From Anaerolineae bacterium (lineage in GTDB: Bacteria > Chloroflexota > Anaerolineae > Aggregatilineales > Aggregatilineaceae): a stretch of 64,000 nt of DNA. Below, in pieces: positions 1 to 8,392 of this stretch. The translations under genes were made by a program, and so were the position numbers. The notes below the pieces were generated by a model. The model was not told the DNA's origin. It was given only the letters and a program-made list of their open reading frames with translations, and did no database searches. Numbering within the stretch: position 1 is the first letter of the stretch; each line of letters begins with the position of its first letter. Location of the stretch: the NCBI GenBank assembly GCA_023382715.1, contig JAHDWP010000005.1:79834-143833 (forward strand), given 5' to 3'.

Positions 1-2094
1 ACGCCGACCGAGACGCTGACGCCGACCGAGACGCTGACGCCGACCGAGACGCTGACGCCAACTGAGACACCGACGCCGTCGGACACGCCCACGCCGTCGG
101 ATACACCCACAGACACGCCGACGTTCACACCGACGTTCACGCCGACGGACACGCCAACGCCGACCAACACGCCCATCCCGCCGTCGCTGTTGAGCTTCAC
201 GCCCAGCGGCGATGCGCGCGTGCTGTCGCGCAACCCGGACAGCAACTACGGCTCCGCAGCAGAGCTTCGCCTGCGGCTGCACAGCACGGAAATCTATCGC
301 AGCTACCTCAAGTTCACGGTGAGCGGGGTGTCGGGCACGGTGACGCGGGCCACGCTGCGCCTGTTCACCTATGACGGCGGCCCCGACGGGGGGACCGTCT
401 ACGCCGTGTCGAACGATTACGCGGCGGGGGGCGAGTGGAGCGAGTTGGGCATCACCTGGAACAATGCCCCGGCCCTGGGCGGGACAGCCCTGGCCTCGGC
501 GGGCGCGGTGACCGATAACACGTGGGTCGAGCTGGACGTGACGGCGGCCATCGCTGGCAACGGCACCTACAGCTTCGGGCTGGAGAGCGCCTCGTCCAAC
601 AGCGTCTACTACAACAGCAAAGAAGCGGGCATCAACCCGCCGGAGCTGGTGATCGAGGTGGATACCGGTGCGCCTCTGGCGCCAGCGAGCGCACCAGTAT
701 TCCCGGCCACGATTGACCCGACCAATGGCCGCATCACGGGCGACACGCTCAACGTGGAGCCGAGCGCGACGTCGGTCGTCGCGCCGACGCCGCTGCCCAC
801 GCCCACGCCAACCCTCGCAGCCACGCCTACCGTCACGCTCGCCCCGCCGCCAACGGCGCTCCCCGCGCTGGTTCTGGTGGAGGCGGAGAGCAGCCACGTT
901 CAGCAGGCCGGCAGTTGGACGGCCTATGCGAGCACTGCGGCCAGCGGCGGAGCCTACGTCTTCAGCAGCGGCAGCCCTGCCGACGGGCTGACCCTGACCT
1001 TCAGCGGGCCGCGCCTGGACGTGATCTACGTCGGGCATCCCGCGCTGGGCGTGCTGGGCATCGAGGTGGACGGCGTGCTGCTGGAGACGCGCGATACGGC
1101 GACGGCGGACAGCGCCTTTGGGCTGATGACCTCGCTGAGCGGCCTGGGCGAAGGCCTGCATACGGCGCACCTCTTCGCCGTGAGCGGCACGGTGGCGGTG
1201 GACGCCTTCGCCGTCCTGGAGGTTGCCGCGCCGCCGGCGGCGACGCCGCTCCCGCCGACCGAAGCCGTGCCGACCGATAGCGCGCCAGCCGAGAGCACGC
1301 CGACCGAGGCCGTGCCGACCGACATTGCGCCGCCCACGCCAGAGATCAGCCCGACGGCTCCGCTGGCGACGCTGCCCGCCCTCACGCCGACGGCGACTCC
1401 GCTTGCGCTGCTGCTGCCCTGGGTTGAGACGTTCGACACAGGCGCAGGCTGGGTGGTGGACGGCGCGTGGCGGCACGACGCGCAGACCGCCTACCAGGGC
1501 GCGGCGTGGTTCGCCGATAGCCAGGAGCGCGGGCAGCGCAGCACCCTGACCGCCGAAACCTGGCTCGACCTGCGCTGGGCGGCGCAGCCCGTCCTGACCT
1601 TCTGGGCGCGCGAGATGCTCAGCAGCGGCGATACGCTGGCCGTTGATCTGACCATCGCCGGCAGCGGGACCTGGATCGCGCTGGCTGAGCGCACGGGGGC
1701 GGTGCGCGACTGGACGCAGCACACGCTTGACCTGACGCCCTACCGAGGGCTGGTCATCGGGCTGCGCTTCCGCCTGGAGACGGCCGGCTCCCTGACCAAC
1801 AGCGAGACGACACTGGGAGTCTGGATTGACGAGCTGCGCGTCGAAGACCTGGCGCTGGCGCTGCCGCCGACGGCGACGCTGCCGCCCCCTGCTCCGGCCC
1901 CGACCAGCACGCCGCCGCCAACGGTGACGCCAACGCCGATCCCGGCGCCAACGGTGACGCCTTCGCCCAGCGCGACGCCGCTGCCGGAGCCGACCGCAGT
2001 GCCCAGCCCGGTGCCGACCGCGACGGAGGAGCCGCCGTCGCCCGTTCCGCCCGATCCCACCGAACAGGAACCGGCCCCTACGCCGGGGCCTTAG
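1..2094 (+). CDS. Secreted multidomain carbohydrate-binding-type protein (5' end outside window)
   Basis: The reading frame is open from the first base, so the gene starts upstream and only its last 697 codons are here. Bases 1-54 are three copies of an 18-bp unit encoding TPTETL, followed by more Thr/Pro repeats to about 180. Bases 190-660 encode a DNRLRE-type beta-sandwich (SYLKFTV, ATLRLFTY, ITWNNAP, WVELDVT), a module common in surface polysaccharide-binding proteins. Bases 865-1230 encode a second beta-rich module beginning LVEAESSHV. Bases 1420-1850 encode a third, jelly-roll or MAM-like module (WVETFDTGAGW, VWIDELRVEDL). PT-rich linkers separate the modules and form the C-terminus. No catalytic motif, sorting signal or membrane anchor is visible. 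It is probably secreted, and binding of extracellular glycans is an inference from the modules. It lies just upstream of the polysaccharide cluster. Confidence 0.75.
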   Translation, partial: TPTETLTPTETLTPTETLTPTETPTPSDTPTPSDTPTDTPTFTPTFTPTDTPTPTNTPIPPSLLSFTPSGDARVLSRNPDSNYGSAAELRLRLHSTEIYRSYLKFTVSGVSGTVTRATLRLFTYDGGPDGGTVYAVSNDYAAGGEWSELGITWNNAPALGGTALASAGAVTDNTWVELDVTAAIAGNGTYSFGLESASSNSVYYNSKEAGINPPELVIEVDTGAPLAPASAPVFPATIDPTNGRITGDTLNVEPSATSVVAPTPLPTPTPTLAATPTVTLAPPPTALPALVLVEAESSHVQQAGSWTAYASTAASGGAYVFSSGSPADGLTLTFSGPRLDVIYVGHPALGVLGIEVDGVLLETRDTATADSAFGLMTSLSGLGEGLHTAHLFAVSGTVAVDAFAVLEVAAPPAATPLPPTEAVPTDSAPAESTPTEAVPTDIAPPTPEISPTAPLATLPALTPTATPLALLLPWVETFDTGAGWVVDGAWRHDAQTAYQGAAWFADSQERGQRSTLTAETWLDLRWAAQPVLTFWAREMLSSGDTLAVDLTIAGSGTWIALAERTGAVRDWTQHTLDLTPYRGLVIGLRFRLETAGSLTNSETTLGVWIDELRVEDLALALPPTATLPPPAPAPTSTPPPTVTPTPIPAPTVTPSPSATPLPEPTAVPSPVPTATEEPPSPVPPDPTEQEPAPTPGP

Positions 2095-2217
2095 CCTCCC
2101 ACCCCAACTCCCTTCCCCACAGGGAGGGGCTTAGCTGGCGCGCTTCTCCCTTCCCCCCTCGTGGGGGAAGGGCCGGGGATGGGGGCAAAGGCGGGCGCGC
2201 GACTTCTCGAATGGCCT
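2095..2217 (+). repeat. Partial copy of the GC-rich MITE-like repeat
   Basis: It starts right after the stop codon of the preceding gene. It shares with the copies at 20748-20899 and 47841-47996 the C-run/G-run hairpins and the right terminal sequence CGACTTCTCGAATGGCCTCT. The left terminal repeat is missing. Confidence 0.75.
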
Positions 2218-3013
2218 CTTAACTCGACTTTGCACATCTTAAGAATCGCATCTTCGGGCGTTCTTCGGTGAGCGGAAACTGACCCAGTGACTTTTCAAAT
2301 GTCATAAGCTGACCTCGATGTTAGAAAAGTCTGATGGGTTTTGACGGCCTTCTCTAGCCGAAGGGCCATAAGCAAGGATTGGCATGTGCAAAGTCGAGCT
2401 TAATTCTAGTCTGGCTGTTCTTTTGAGGGATGTCCACGCGAGCGATCTCCGGCTGGTCGGGCCAACGCCCGGCCAGTCTTTTACTAATTTCATGATGCCT
2501 CAAGAATCCCGATAACTCTATACTCTTTCTACTATTATCAAAACACCAAAACCGTGTTATGATGAATGTGAAGATAAGCGCAATCCTGAGAGCCAGAGTT
2601 GCCGGGTCTTCGCACAGACAGGTACCGTGAGCTTTTTCGTCCGTCAAGCCAAGCCCATGCCGGACGGAGCCGACAGCGCCTGAGCGCCTCACACGACGTA
2701 CCAAAGGGATCATGACGGCCCGCCAGCGGGTGCTGTGCCGCCTCCCCGCGGTTCGTCGCATCGCAGCCCACATCGCAGCCCAGTGCCATGTCACAGCGCG
2801 TCGTTGATTGACCGCTCCGCCTGCAAGGTGTGTTTCGCAGCGGGTCATCCGGTCTGACACGCGCCAGCTTGCTTCACCACTTATCGAAAAGCTCATAGGG
2901 GAAGGGTGTGCTGCGCAGCGGGCGCGCAGCATCGTTTGCAGTATCTCATCCCCCTGATCTCAGAGTGCTCAACATCGGCTCCGGGCATCAGGTTAGTGTG
3001 GGGAGGTTGAGAG
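2218..3013 (+). other. Long AT-richer gap upstream of the polysaccharide cluster
   Basis: About 800 bases with no convincing gene. The open frames here, such as a 192-codon minus-strand frame at 2354-2932, have no family motif and unlike codon use. The section 2220-2580 is clearly AT-richer than the rest of the window. It contains a promoter-like sequence at 2535-2563 and would give a leader of about 440 nt before the first gene. I recognise no known riboswitch in that leader. Confidence 0.6.
2535..2563 (+). promoter_or_regulatory. Candidate extended -10 promoter for the polysaccharide cluster
   Basis: TTATCA (2535-2540), a 17-bp spacer, then TATGAT (2558-2563), with TG one base before the -10 (extended -10). 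It points at the sugar transferase gene at 3014. Confidence 0.5.
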
Positions 3014-3724
3014 ATGATGCAAGCGCAGGTAGTGGTCTCTGCCGTCCAGGCAGACCGGCGGCTTTATTTTCTGTGCAAGCGGACGGTGGACATTGCCCTG
3101 GCCTGTTTCCTCTTGCTGAGCCTCTCCCCCCTGCTGGTCCTCATCGCTGTCCTGATCAGGCTGGATACTCCCGGCTCAGTCTTCTTCGTGCAGGAGCGAG
3201 TCGGCAGCCGCCGGCGCACGGTCGGCGGGCGGACGGTCTGGGAGATCGGCAGCTTCCGCATGATCAAGTTCCGCTCGATGATCTGCGGTGCTGATCCGAC
3301 GCTGCACGAGCAGTACATCCACGCCTATACATCGGGCGTGGCGGACACCACAGAAGTGAGCGGAGCGGCAGTCTACAAGCTGGTGAACGATCCGCGCGTG
3401 ACGCGCGTGGGCCGCGTCCTGCGCCGCGCCAGCCTGGACGAGCTGCCGCAGTTGTTCAACGTCCTGCGCGGCGAGATGAGCATCGTCGGGCCGCGTCCCA
3501 TCCCGCACTACGAGTTCAAAGACTACAAGGACTGGCATAAGGAGCGCCTGGCCGCCACGCCAGGGCTGACCGGGCTGTGGCAGGTCTCCGGGCGCTGCGA
3601 GAATTCGTTCGACGAACAGATGGAGCTGGACATCGCGTATGTCCGCCACCAATCGCCATGGCTCGATATCACGATCCTGCTGCGGACCCCGCTGGCGGTG
3701 CTGTCGGGGCGAGGTGCCGGGTGA
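3014..3724 (+). CDS. Undecaprenyl-phosphate sugar transferase (bacterial sugar transferase family)
   Basis: 236 aa. It would transfer a sugar-1-phosphate from a nucleotide sugar to undecaprenyl phosphate, starting repeat-unit assembly at the inner membrane. One N-terminal hydrophobic segment (residues 20-45) is followed by the cytoplasmic catalytic domain. Family motifs are [30 protein letters not shown] and [13 protein letters not shown]. The long N-terminal four-helix/CoA-binding region of WcaJ-type proteins is absent, so this is the short PglC/RfbP-core type. The start ATG follows GGGGAGG with 7-base spacing. It is the first gene of the polysaccharide cluster. The sugar specificity cannot be assigned. 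Confidence 0.92.
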   Translation: MMQAQVVVSAVQADRRLYFLCKRTVDIALACFLLLSLSPLLVLIAVLIRLDTPGSVFFVQERVGSRRRTVGGRTVWEIGSFRMIKFRSMICGADPTLHEQYIHAYTSGVADTTEVSGAAVYKLVNDPRVTRVGRVLRRASLDELPQLFNVLRGEMSIVGPRPIPHYEFKDYKDWHKERLAATPGLTGLWQVSGRCENSFDEQMELDIAYVRHQSPWLDITILLRTPLAVLSGRGAG

Positions 3725-3763
3725 GGGTGCTTAGGGCTTTGTGTAGAGTCAACGAGGTGTGTT

Positions 3764-4873
3764 ATGGCTGAGCAAATGGGACTTCTGATCGTGGGGTGCG
3801 GGTATTGGGGGGTGAACTACGTTCGCAACTTCACCGAGATGCCCGAAACGCGCGTGGTGGCTCTGTGCGACCAGCGCGTCGAGCGTCTGAACGAGCTGCG
3901 GCGGCGCTTCCCGGAGCCTGTGCTGACGACCGACCTGGAGGAGGCGCTGCGCCTCCCCGGCGTGGACGCGGTGGTGGTTTGCACCAATGCCACTGCGCAC
4001 TATGATGTGGCGCGTCACTGCCTGGAGGCCGGCAAGCACGTGCTGATTGAGAAGCCGATGGCGACCTCGACCGAGCGCGCGCAGCGGCTGGTGGACCTGG
4101 CTGCGGCCCGCCGCCTCACGCTGATGGTGGGGCACATCTTCCTCTACAACGGCGCTGTCCGCAAGATTAAATCGTACATTGACGAGGGGGCGCTGGGCGA
4201 GTTGTATTACCTGTACGCGCGCCGGACAAATCTTGGCCCCGTCCGCTTCGATGTGAACGCCCTGTGGGACCTGGCTCCGCACGATATATCCATCTTCAAC
4301 TATATGCTCGGCGCGCGCCCTGAATGGGTCAGCGCAGTGGGCACGCAGGTGCTGCACAACTGCCGCGAAGACGTGGGCTTCATCGTGCTGGGCTATCCCA
4401 ACAAGACGCTTGGCCATGTGCATGTGAGCTGGGCGGACCCCCTCAAAGTGCGCGAAGTGGTGGTGGTTGGCAGCGACAAGCGCATCGTCTTCGACGATCT
4501 CAACCCCCTGGAGCGGGTGCGCATCTTTGACAAAGGCATCGCGGCGTCGCCGGTCGGCCCAGAGCCGACCACCTTCGAGGAGTATCACTTCTCCATCCGC
4601 GATGGCGAGATCAGCAGCCCGAACATTGACTTTGGCGAGCCGCTCAAGACGCAGTGTCTGCACTTTGTGGAGTGCGTGAGCCAGGGATGCCCACCGCTCA
4701 GCGACGGCCACGAAGGTCTGAATGTCGTGCGGGTGATGGAAGCGGTAGGACGCTCGATTGCGCAGCGTGGCGCGCCGGTCGAGCTTGAGTGGGAAGAGGC
4801 CGAGGACAAGCCGGCCCGAGCCGTCATGGAGAGCAGTTATGAGCGCCGAACCAGTACGGGTGCCGTTCATTGA
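3764..4873 (+). CDS. Gfo/Idh/MocA-family nucleotide-sugar dehydrogenase
   Basis: 369 aa. An NAD(P)-dependent oxidoreductase likely to oxidise a nucleotide sugar for the next enzyme, an aminotransferase. The N-terminal Rossmann motif is GCGYWGVNYVRNF (residues 11-23). The EKPMATS motif carries the family's catalytic Lys. The C-terminal alpha/beta domain contains DLAPHDISIFNY with the usual His/Asp pair. The arrangement resembles WlbA-type UDP-sugar 3-dehydrogenases paired with DegT aminotransferases, but the substrate is inferred. It overlaps the next gene by 35 bp, indicating translational coupling. Confidence 0.9.
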   Translation: MAEQMGLLIVGCGYWGVNYVRNFTEMPETRVVALCDQRVERLNELRRRFPEPVLTTDLEEALRLPGVDAVVVCTNATAHYDVARHCLEAGKHVLIEKPMATSTERAQRLVDLAAARRLTLMVGHIFLYNGAVRKIKSYIDEGALGELYYLYARRTNLGPVRFDVNALWDLAPHDISIFNYMLGARPEWVSAVGTQVLHNCREDVGFIVLGYPNKTLGHVHVSWADPLKVREVVVVGSDKRIVFDDLNPLERVRIFDKGIAASPVGPEPTTFEEYHFSIRDGEISSPNIDFGEPLKTQCLHFVECVSQGCPPLSDGHEGLNVVRVMEAVGRSIAQRGAPVELEWEEAEDKPARAVMESSYERRTSTGAVH

Positions 4874-5981
4874 TCTGACCGCCCAGCGCCTGCCGTTCGC
4901 GCAGGAGATTGACGAGGCGCTGGCCAGGGTGATGCGCTCGAACAGCTACATCCTCGGCGAAGAGGTGGGGCTGTTCGAGCAGGAGTTCGCCGCGTACTGC
5001 GAGGTGGCGCACGCGGTGGGGGTGGATTCGGGAACTTCGGCGTTGGAGCTGATCCTGCGCGCCTATGGCATCGGCCCCGGCGACGAAGTGATCACGGCGG
5101 CCAATACCTTCGTCGCCACGACCTTCGCCATCAGCTATACGGGCGCGCGCCCGGTGCTGGTGGACGTAGACCCCTACACCTACACGCTCGACATCTTCCA
5201 GCTTCAGGAGGCGATCACGCCGCGCACACGGGCGATCATTCCGGTGCATCTTTACGGTCAGCCCGCCGACATGGAGCCGATCCTGGCCCTGGCGCAGCAG
5301 CACAACCTGATCGTCGTCGAAGACGCCTGCCAGGCGCACGGCTCGCGCTATAAGGGACGGCGCGTCGGCTCGCTGGGCCACGCCGCTGCTTTCAGCTTCT
5401 ACCCGGCCAAGAACCTGGGCGCGTTCGGCGACGGGGGCATCGTTGTGACCAATGACCCGGACATCGCCGACACGGTGAGCAAGCTGCGCAACTATGGCCA
5501 GAGCGCGAAGTACTATCACGACCTGCTGGGCTACAACCGGCGGCTGGATACGCTGCAAGCCGCCATTCTGCGCATCAAGCTGCGGCACCTGGACGAATGG
5601 AACGCCGCGCGGCGCGCTCATGCCCGGCTGTATCAGCAACTGCTGGGCGGCAATGGCATCCGCCTGCCGGTAGAGGCCAACTATGCCGAGGCGGTGTGGC
5701 ACCTGTTCGTCATCCGCACGGTCGCCCGCGACGAGCTGCAGGCCTACCTGAAGGAGCAGAACATCGGCACGGGCATCCACTACCCGGTGCCCATCCATCT
5801 GCAGGGCGCGCACCACGACCTGGGCTACGGCGTGGGCGATTTCCCGGTGACCGAGCACAGCGCCGGGGAACTGCTGTCGCTGCCGATGTACGCTGAGCTG
5901 ACGCCCGCGCAGATCGTCTATGTCGCCGACGCAATCAAGACGTTTCTGGCGGAGCATATCCGGCTGCACGCGGTCGGCTGA
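4839..5981 (+). CDS. DegT/DnrJ/EryC1/StrS-family sugar aminotransferase
   Basis: 380 aa. A PLP-dependent transaminase that would add an amino group to the keto-sugar made by the preceding dehydrogenase. Family features are VPFIDL at the N-terminus, DSGTSALELILRAYG, ANTFVATTFA, EDACQAHGS, and the PLP-lysine motif FSFYPAKNLGAFGDGG. The ATG at 4839 was chosen because the family's conserved VPFIDL lies about 8 residues after it. A longer frame from 4758 would add 27 unrelated residues translated out of frame from the previous gene. Confidence 0.92.
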   Translation: MSAEPVRVPFIDLTAQRLPFAQEIDEALARVMRSNSYILGEEVGLFEQEFAAYCEVAHAVGVDSGTSALELILRAYGIGPGDEVITAANTFVATTFAISYTGARPVLVDVDPYTYTLDIFQLQEAITPRTRAIIPVHLYGQPADMEPILALAQQHNLIVVEDACQAHGSRYKGRRVGSLGHAAAFSFYPAKNLGAFGDGGIVVTNDPDIADTVSKLRNYGQSAKYYHDLLGYNRRLDTLQAAILRIKLRHLDEWNAARRAHARLYQQLLGGNGIRLPVEANYAEAVWHLFVIRTVARDELQAYLKEQNIGTGIHYPVPIHLQGAHHDLGYGVGDFPVTEHSAGELLSLPMYAELTPAQIVYVADAIKTFLAEHIRLHAVG

Positions 5982-5988
5982 TCGTGGA

Positions 5989-6016
5989 ATTGCGGATTGC
6001 GGATTGCGGATTGCGG
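5989..6016 (+). repeat. Tandem 7-bp repeat (ATTGCGG x4)
   Basis: Four perfect copies of ATTGCGG directly after the aminotransferase stop codon. Similar GCGAATTGC words occur in the inverted repeat at 13213-13260. Confidence 0.85.
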
Positions 6017-6054
6017 ATCGGAAAGCCTCTCTTGACGCACGGCTATGCGTTACC

Positions 6055-6175
6055 CATAAACGCCCCCCGCCCGCCGGCCCCTTCCCCCGTGCTGCGCGGA
6101 GGGAAGGGGGGCGGTCCTGCCGCTTTTCTCCCTTCCCCCCCTCGTGGGAGAAGGGCCGGGGATGGGGGGAAGCAG
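6055..6175 (+). repeat. Partial GC-rich dispersed repeat
   Basis: C-run/G-run hairpins (CTTCCCCCCTCGTGGGAGAAGG and a similar second one), closely matching the inner part of the MITE-like repeat. It lacks clear terminal repeats. It separates two polysaccharide genes. Confidence 0.7.
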
Positions 6176-6255
6176 AGGCAAGCACGGAGCCGCTCACCAG
6201 TCTTTCGGGGGCGGCGATTCGCCGGGCGGCGGCAGGCTGCCACACGAGGTTGGCG

Positions 6256-7299
6256 ATGTCCATCATCACTGTAGACCCGCGCACCGACGCGCGCTGGCAG
6301 GCGCTGGTGCACCAATATCCCAGCAGCGTCTTTCACTCGGCGGAGTGGATGCGGGTGCTCACCGATACCTATGGCTTCGACATCCAGGCGCACCTGGTGG
6401 TGGACGCAGAGGGAGCGCCGCAGGCGGGCCTGCCGTTCTGCCGCATCTCCGATCTGCGCGGCGAGCGGATCGTGTCGCTGCCGTTCTGCGATTATCTCGA
6501 CCCGCTGGTGGAAAATGCAGAGCAGTGGAAGCTGCTCCTCGATCCGCTCGTCGCCGAAGGCCTGCCGGTCATCTTGCGCTGCCTGCACAACCCGGTGCCG
6601 CTGGCGAGCGGGCGTCTGCACGAGTTCAAGCGGGCCAGGTGGCACGGCATTGACCTGCGGCCCGATCTCGACGCGCTGTGGATGAGCCTGAACGGGGCCG
6701 CGCGCCGCGCGATCAAGAAAGCGGAGCAGAACCAGTTGCGGATCGTGGTGGCCGAGGACCCGTCCATGATGCGCGCGTTCTTTGAGATGCATCTGCGCGT
6801 GCGCAAGTACAAGTACCGGTTGGTCGCCCAGCCCTACCGCTTTTTCGAGAGCATCTGGCAGCATTTCATGGAGCCTCAGAAGGGGATGGTGCTGCTGGCC
6901 CTGCAGGGGGACGAAGCGGTGGCGGGCATCGTCTTTCTGCGCTGGCGGGATACGCTCTTCTACAAGTTCAACGCCTCGACCCTGGGCAATCTCAGCTATC
7001 GGCCCAACGATCTGCTCGTCTGGACGGGCATTCAGCAGGCCAAAGCCCAGGGGTTGCAGCGCTTTGACTTCGGCCTGAGCGACTGGGATCAGGCCGGGCT
7101 GCTGCAATACAAGCGCAAGTTCGCCAGCGAAGAACGCACGATCCACTTCCTGGAGTATGATCCAGACAGCAGCGCTGCGCCCTATGCCCGGCAAGCACGG
7201 ACGCTGCTGCCACAGCTTACCGACCTGTTCACGGACGAGACAGTGCCGGATGACATCACCGAAAAGGCCGGAGACGCGCTCTACCGGTTTTTCGCCTGA
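6256..7299 (+). CDS. FemAB/GNAT-fold acyltransferase-like protein
   Basis: 347 aa. It matches the FemAB-like/GNAT group often found in exopolysaccharide loci: FHSAEWMRVLTDTYG near the N-terminus, the basic motif GAARRAIKKAEQN at the substrate core, and the C-terminal DFGLSDWDQAGLLQYKRKF. Such proteins transfer an acyl or aminoacyl group to an amino sugar or peptide; the substrate here is unknown. The ATG at 6256 is taken because codons upstream run through the GC-rich repeat. It has a distant paralogue at 19633-20811. Confidence 0.8.
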   Translation: MSIITVDPRTDARWQALVHQYPSSVFHSAEWMRVLTDTYGFDIQAHLVVDAEGAPQAGLPFCRISDLRGERIVSLPFCDYLDPLVENAEQWKLLLDPLVAEGLPVILRCLHNPVPLASGRLHEFKRARWHGIDLRPDLDALWMSLNGAARRAIKKAEQNQLRIVVAEDPSMMRAFFEMHLRVRKYKYRLVAQPYRFFESIWQHFMEPQKGMVLLALQGDEAVAGIVFLRWRDTLFYKFNASTLGNLSYRPNDLLVWTGIQQAKAQGLQRFDFGLSDWDQAGLLQYKRKFASEERTIHFLEYDPDSSAAPYARQARTLLPQLTDLFTDETVPDDITEKAGDALYRFFA

Positions 7300-7356
7300 C
7301 AGCGCTGCTGCGCTTCCAAAGGGATACGCCGCCCAACGGCTGCCGGAGTGCCGCTC

Positions 7357-8277
7357 ATGATGGATACGCCACCAGTATGCGATTACGAGGGGTCGGATTA
7401 CCGCGACCGTTTCTGGGAGAGCAAACCCCGCAGCTATGAGGATCGGACGGAACACCTCGCGCTGCGCCGCCTGCTCCCACCGCGTGGGCGGAGAGTGGTT
7501 CACCTGGGCGCTGGCTTCGGGCGGATGACCCACGAGCTGGACGGCTATGACCAGGTCATCGTGCTGGACTACTCGCGCACGATGCTGCGCGATGCCCAGG
7601 CGCGCCTGGGGAGAGATGGCCGGTATGTCTATGTGGCGGCGGACATCTACCGCCTGCCCCTGGCCGACGGAAGCTGCGACGCCGCCGTGATGGAGCGCGT
7701 GATTCACCACATGGCCGACGTGTGCGCTGCATTACGGCAGGTTCGCGCTGTGCTGGCCCCTGGCGCGCCGTTCGTGCTGGAATACGCCAGCAAGCGCCAT
7801 CTCAAGTCCACCTTGCGCTACCTGGTCAGACGCCAGGACTGGAATCCCTTCGAGCGCGAGCCGGTCGCCTTTGACGCGCTCTACTTCAATTTCCACCCCG
7901 ACTACATGGCGGCCTGCCTGCGGGAATGCGGCTTTGTGACCCGGCGCAAGCTGGCCGTCTCCTATTTTCGTGTTGGTGTGCTAAAACGCCTAATCCCTCT
8001 CAGCGTGCTGGTGACCCTGGATCGGCTGATGCAACCCACCGGGCAGATCGCACTCTACTCGCCGAGCGTGTTCACGCTGAACTTTGCCACGGGGAGCACG
8101 CCCCCCGCTGCCCCGGACGGCCCGCTGTTCAAATGCCCGCTGTGCGGCGCTCATTTGTATGAAGAAGGCGACGAACTGATCTGCCCCACAGGGGACGGGC
8201 GCTGGGCAGTGCGGGATGGCATCTACGATTTCAAGGAGAACCTGGCTGCTGAAGGGGGCAAAGCGGCGGCTCAATGA
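7357..8277 (+). CDS. Class I SAM methyltransferase with C-terminal Trm112-like zinc ribbon
   Basis: 306 aa. Motif I is VVHLGAGFGRMTHEL and the adenosine-binding acidic end is VIVLDYS, with a Methyltransf_11-like core. The C-terminus (about residue 250 on) has CPLCG, a later single Cys (LICPTGDGRWAVRDGIYDF) and the look of a Trm112p-like ribbon. Start at ATG 7357; a GTG at 7348 is possible. The target could be a sugar, lipid or protein, and the cluster context favours a polysaccharide modification. Confidence 0.8.
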   Translation: MMDTPPVCDYEGSDYRDRFWESKPRSYEDRTEHLALRRLLPPRGRRVVHLGAGFGRMTHELDGYDQVIVLDYSRTMLRDAQARLGRDGRYVYVAADIYRLPLADGSCDAAVMERVIHHMADVCAALRQVRAVLAPGAPFVLEYASKRHLKSTLRYLVRRQDWNPFEREPVAFDALYFNFHPDYMAACLRECGFVTRRKLAVSYFRVGVLKRLIPLSVLVTLDRLMQPTGQIALYSPSVFTLNFATGSTPPAAPDGPLFKCPLCGAHLYEEGDELICPTGDGRWAVRDGIYDFKENLAAEGGKAAAQ

Positions 8278-8392
8278 CCAGGAGCATAAGCCCCAGACCT
8301 GTTCTGCGCTGACCGCCGGTTCCGCGGTCGGATAGCTCGCCTGGATCGGGTTGGCGGTGTGCTTCGCGGATGCACCAGGAAGGTGACACGCG

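Noticed and set aside
2600-2760. Possible riboswitch in the long leader
   Set aside because: I looked for c-di-GMP (GEMM) and similar signatures and could not identify the conserved core. It stays an unexplained leader.
2354-2932. 192-codon minus-strand frame in the leader region
   Set aside because: No RBS, no domain, low-quality composition, and inside an apparent promoter/leader region.
3749-4870. 373-codon minus-strand open frame opposite the Gfo/Idh/MocA gene
   Set aside because: It mirrors a well-supported gene in GC-rich DNA, has His/Val-rich composition and no family motif. Long antisense frames like this are expected at this GC content.
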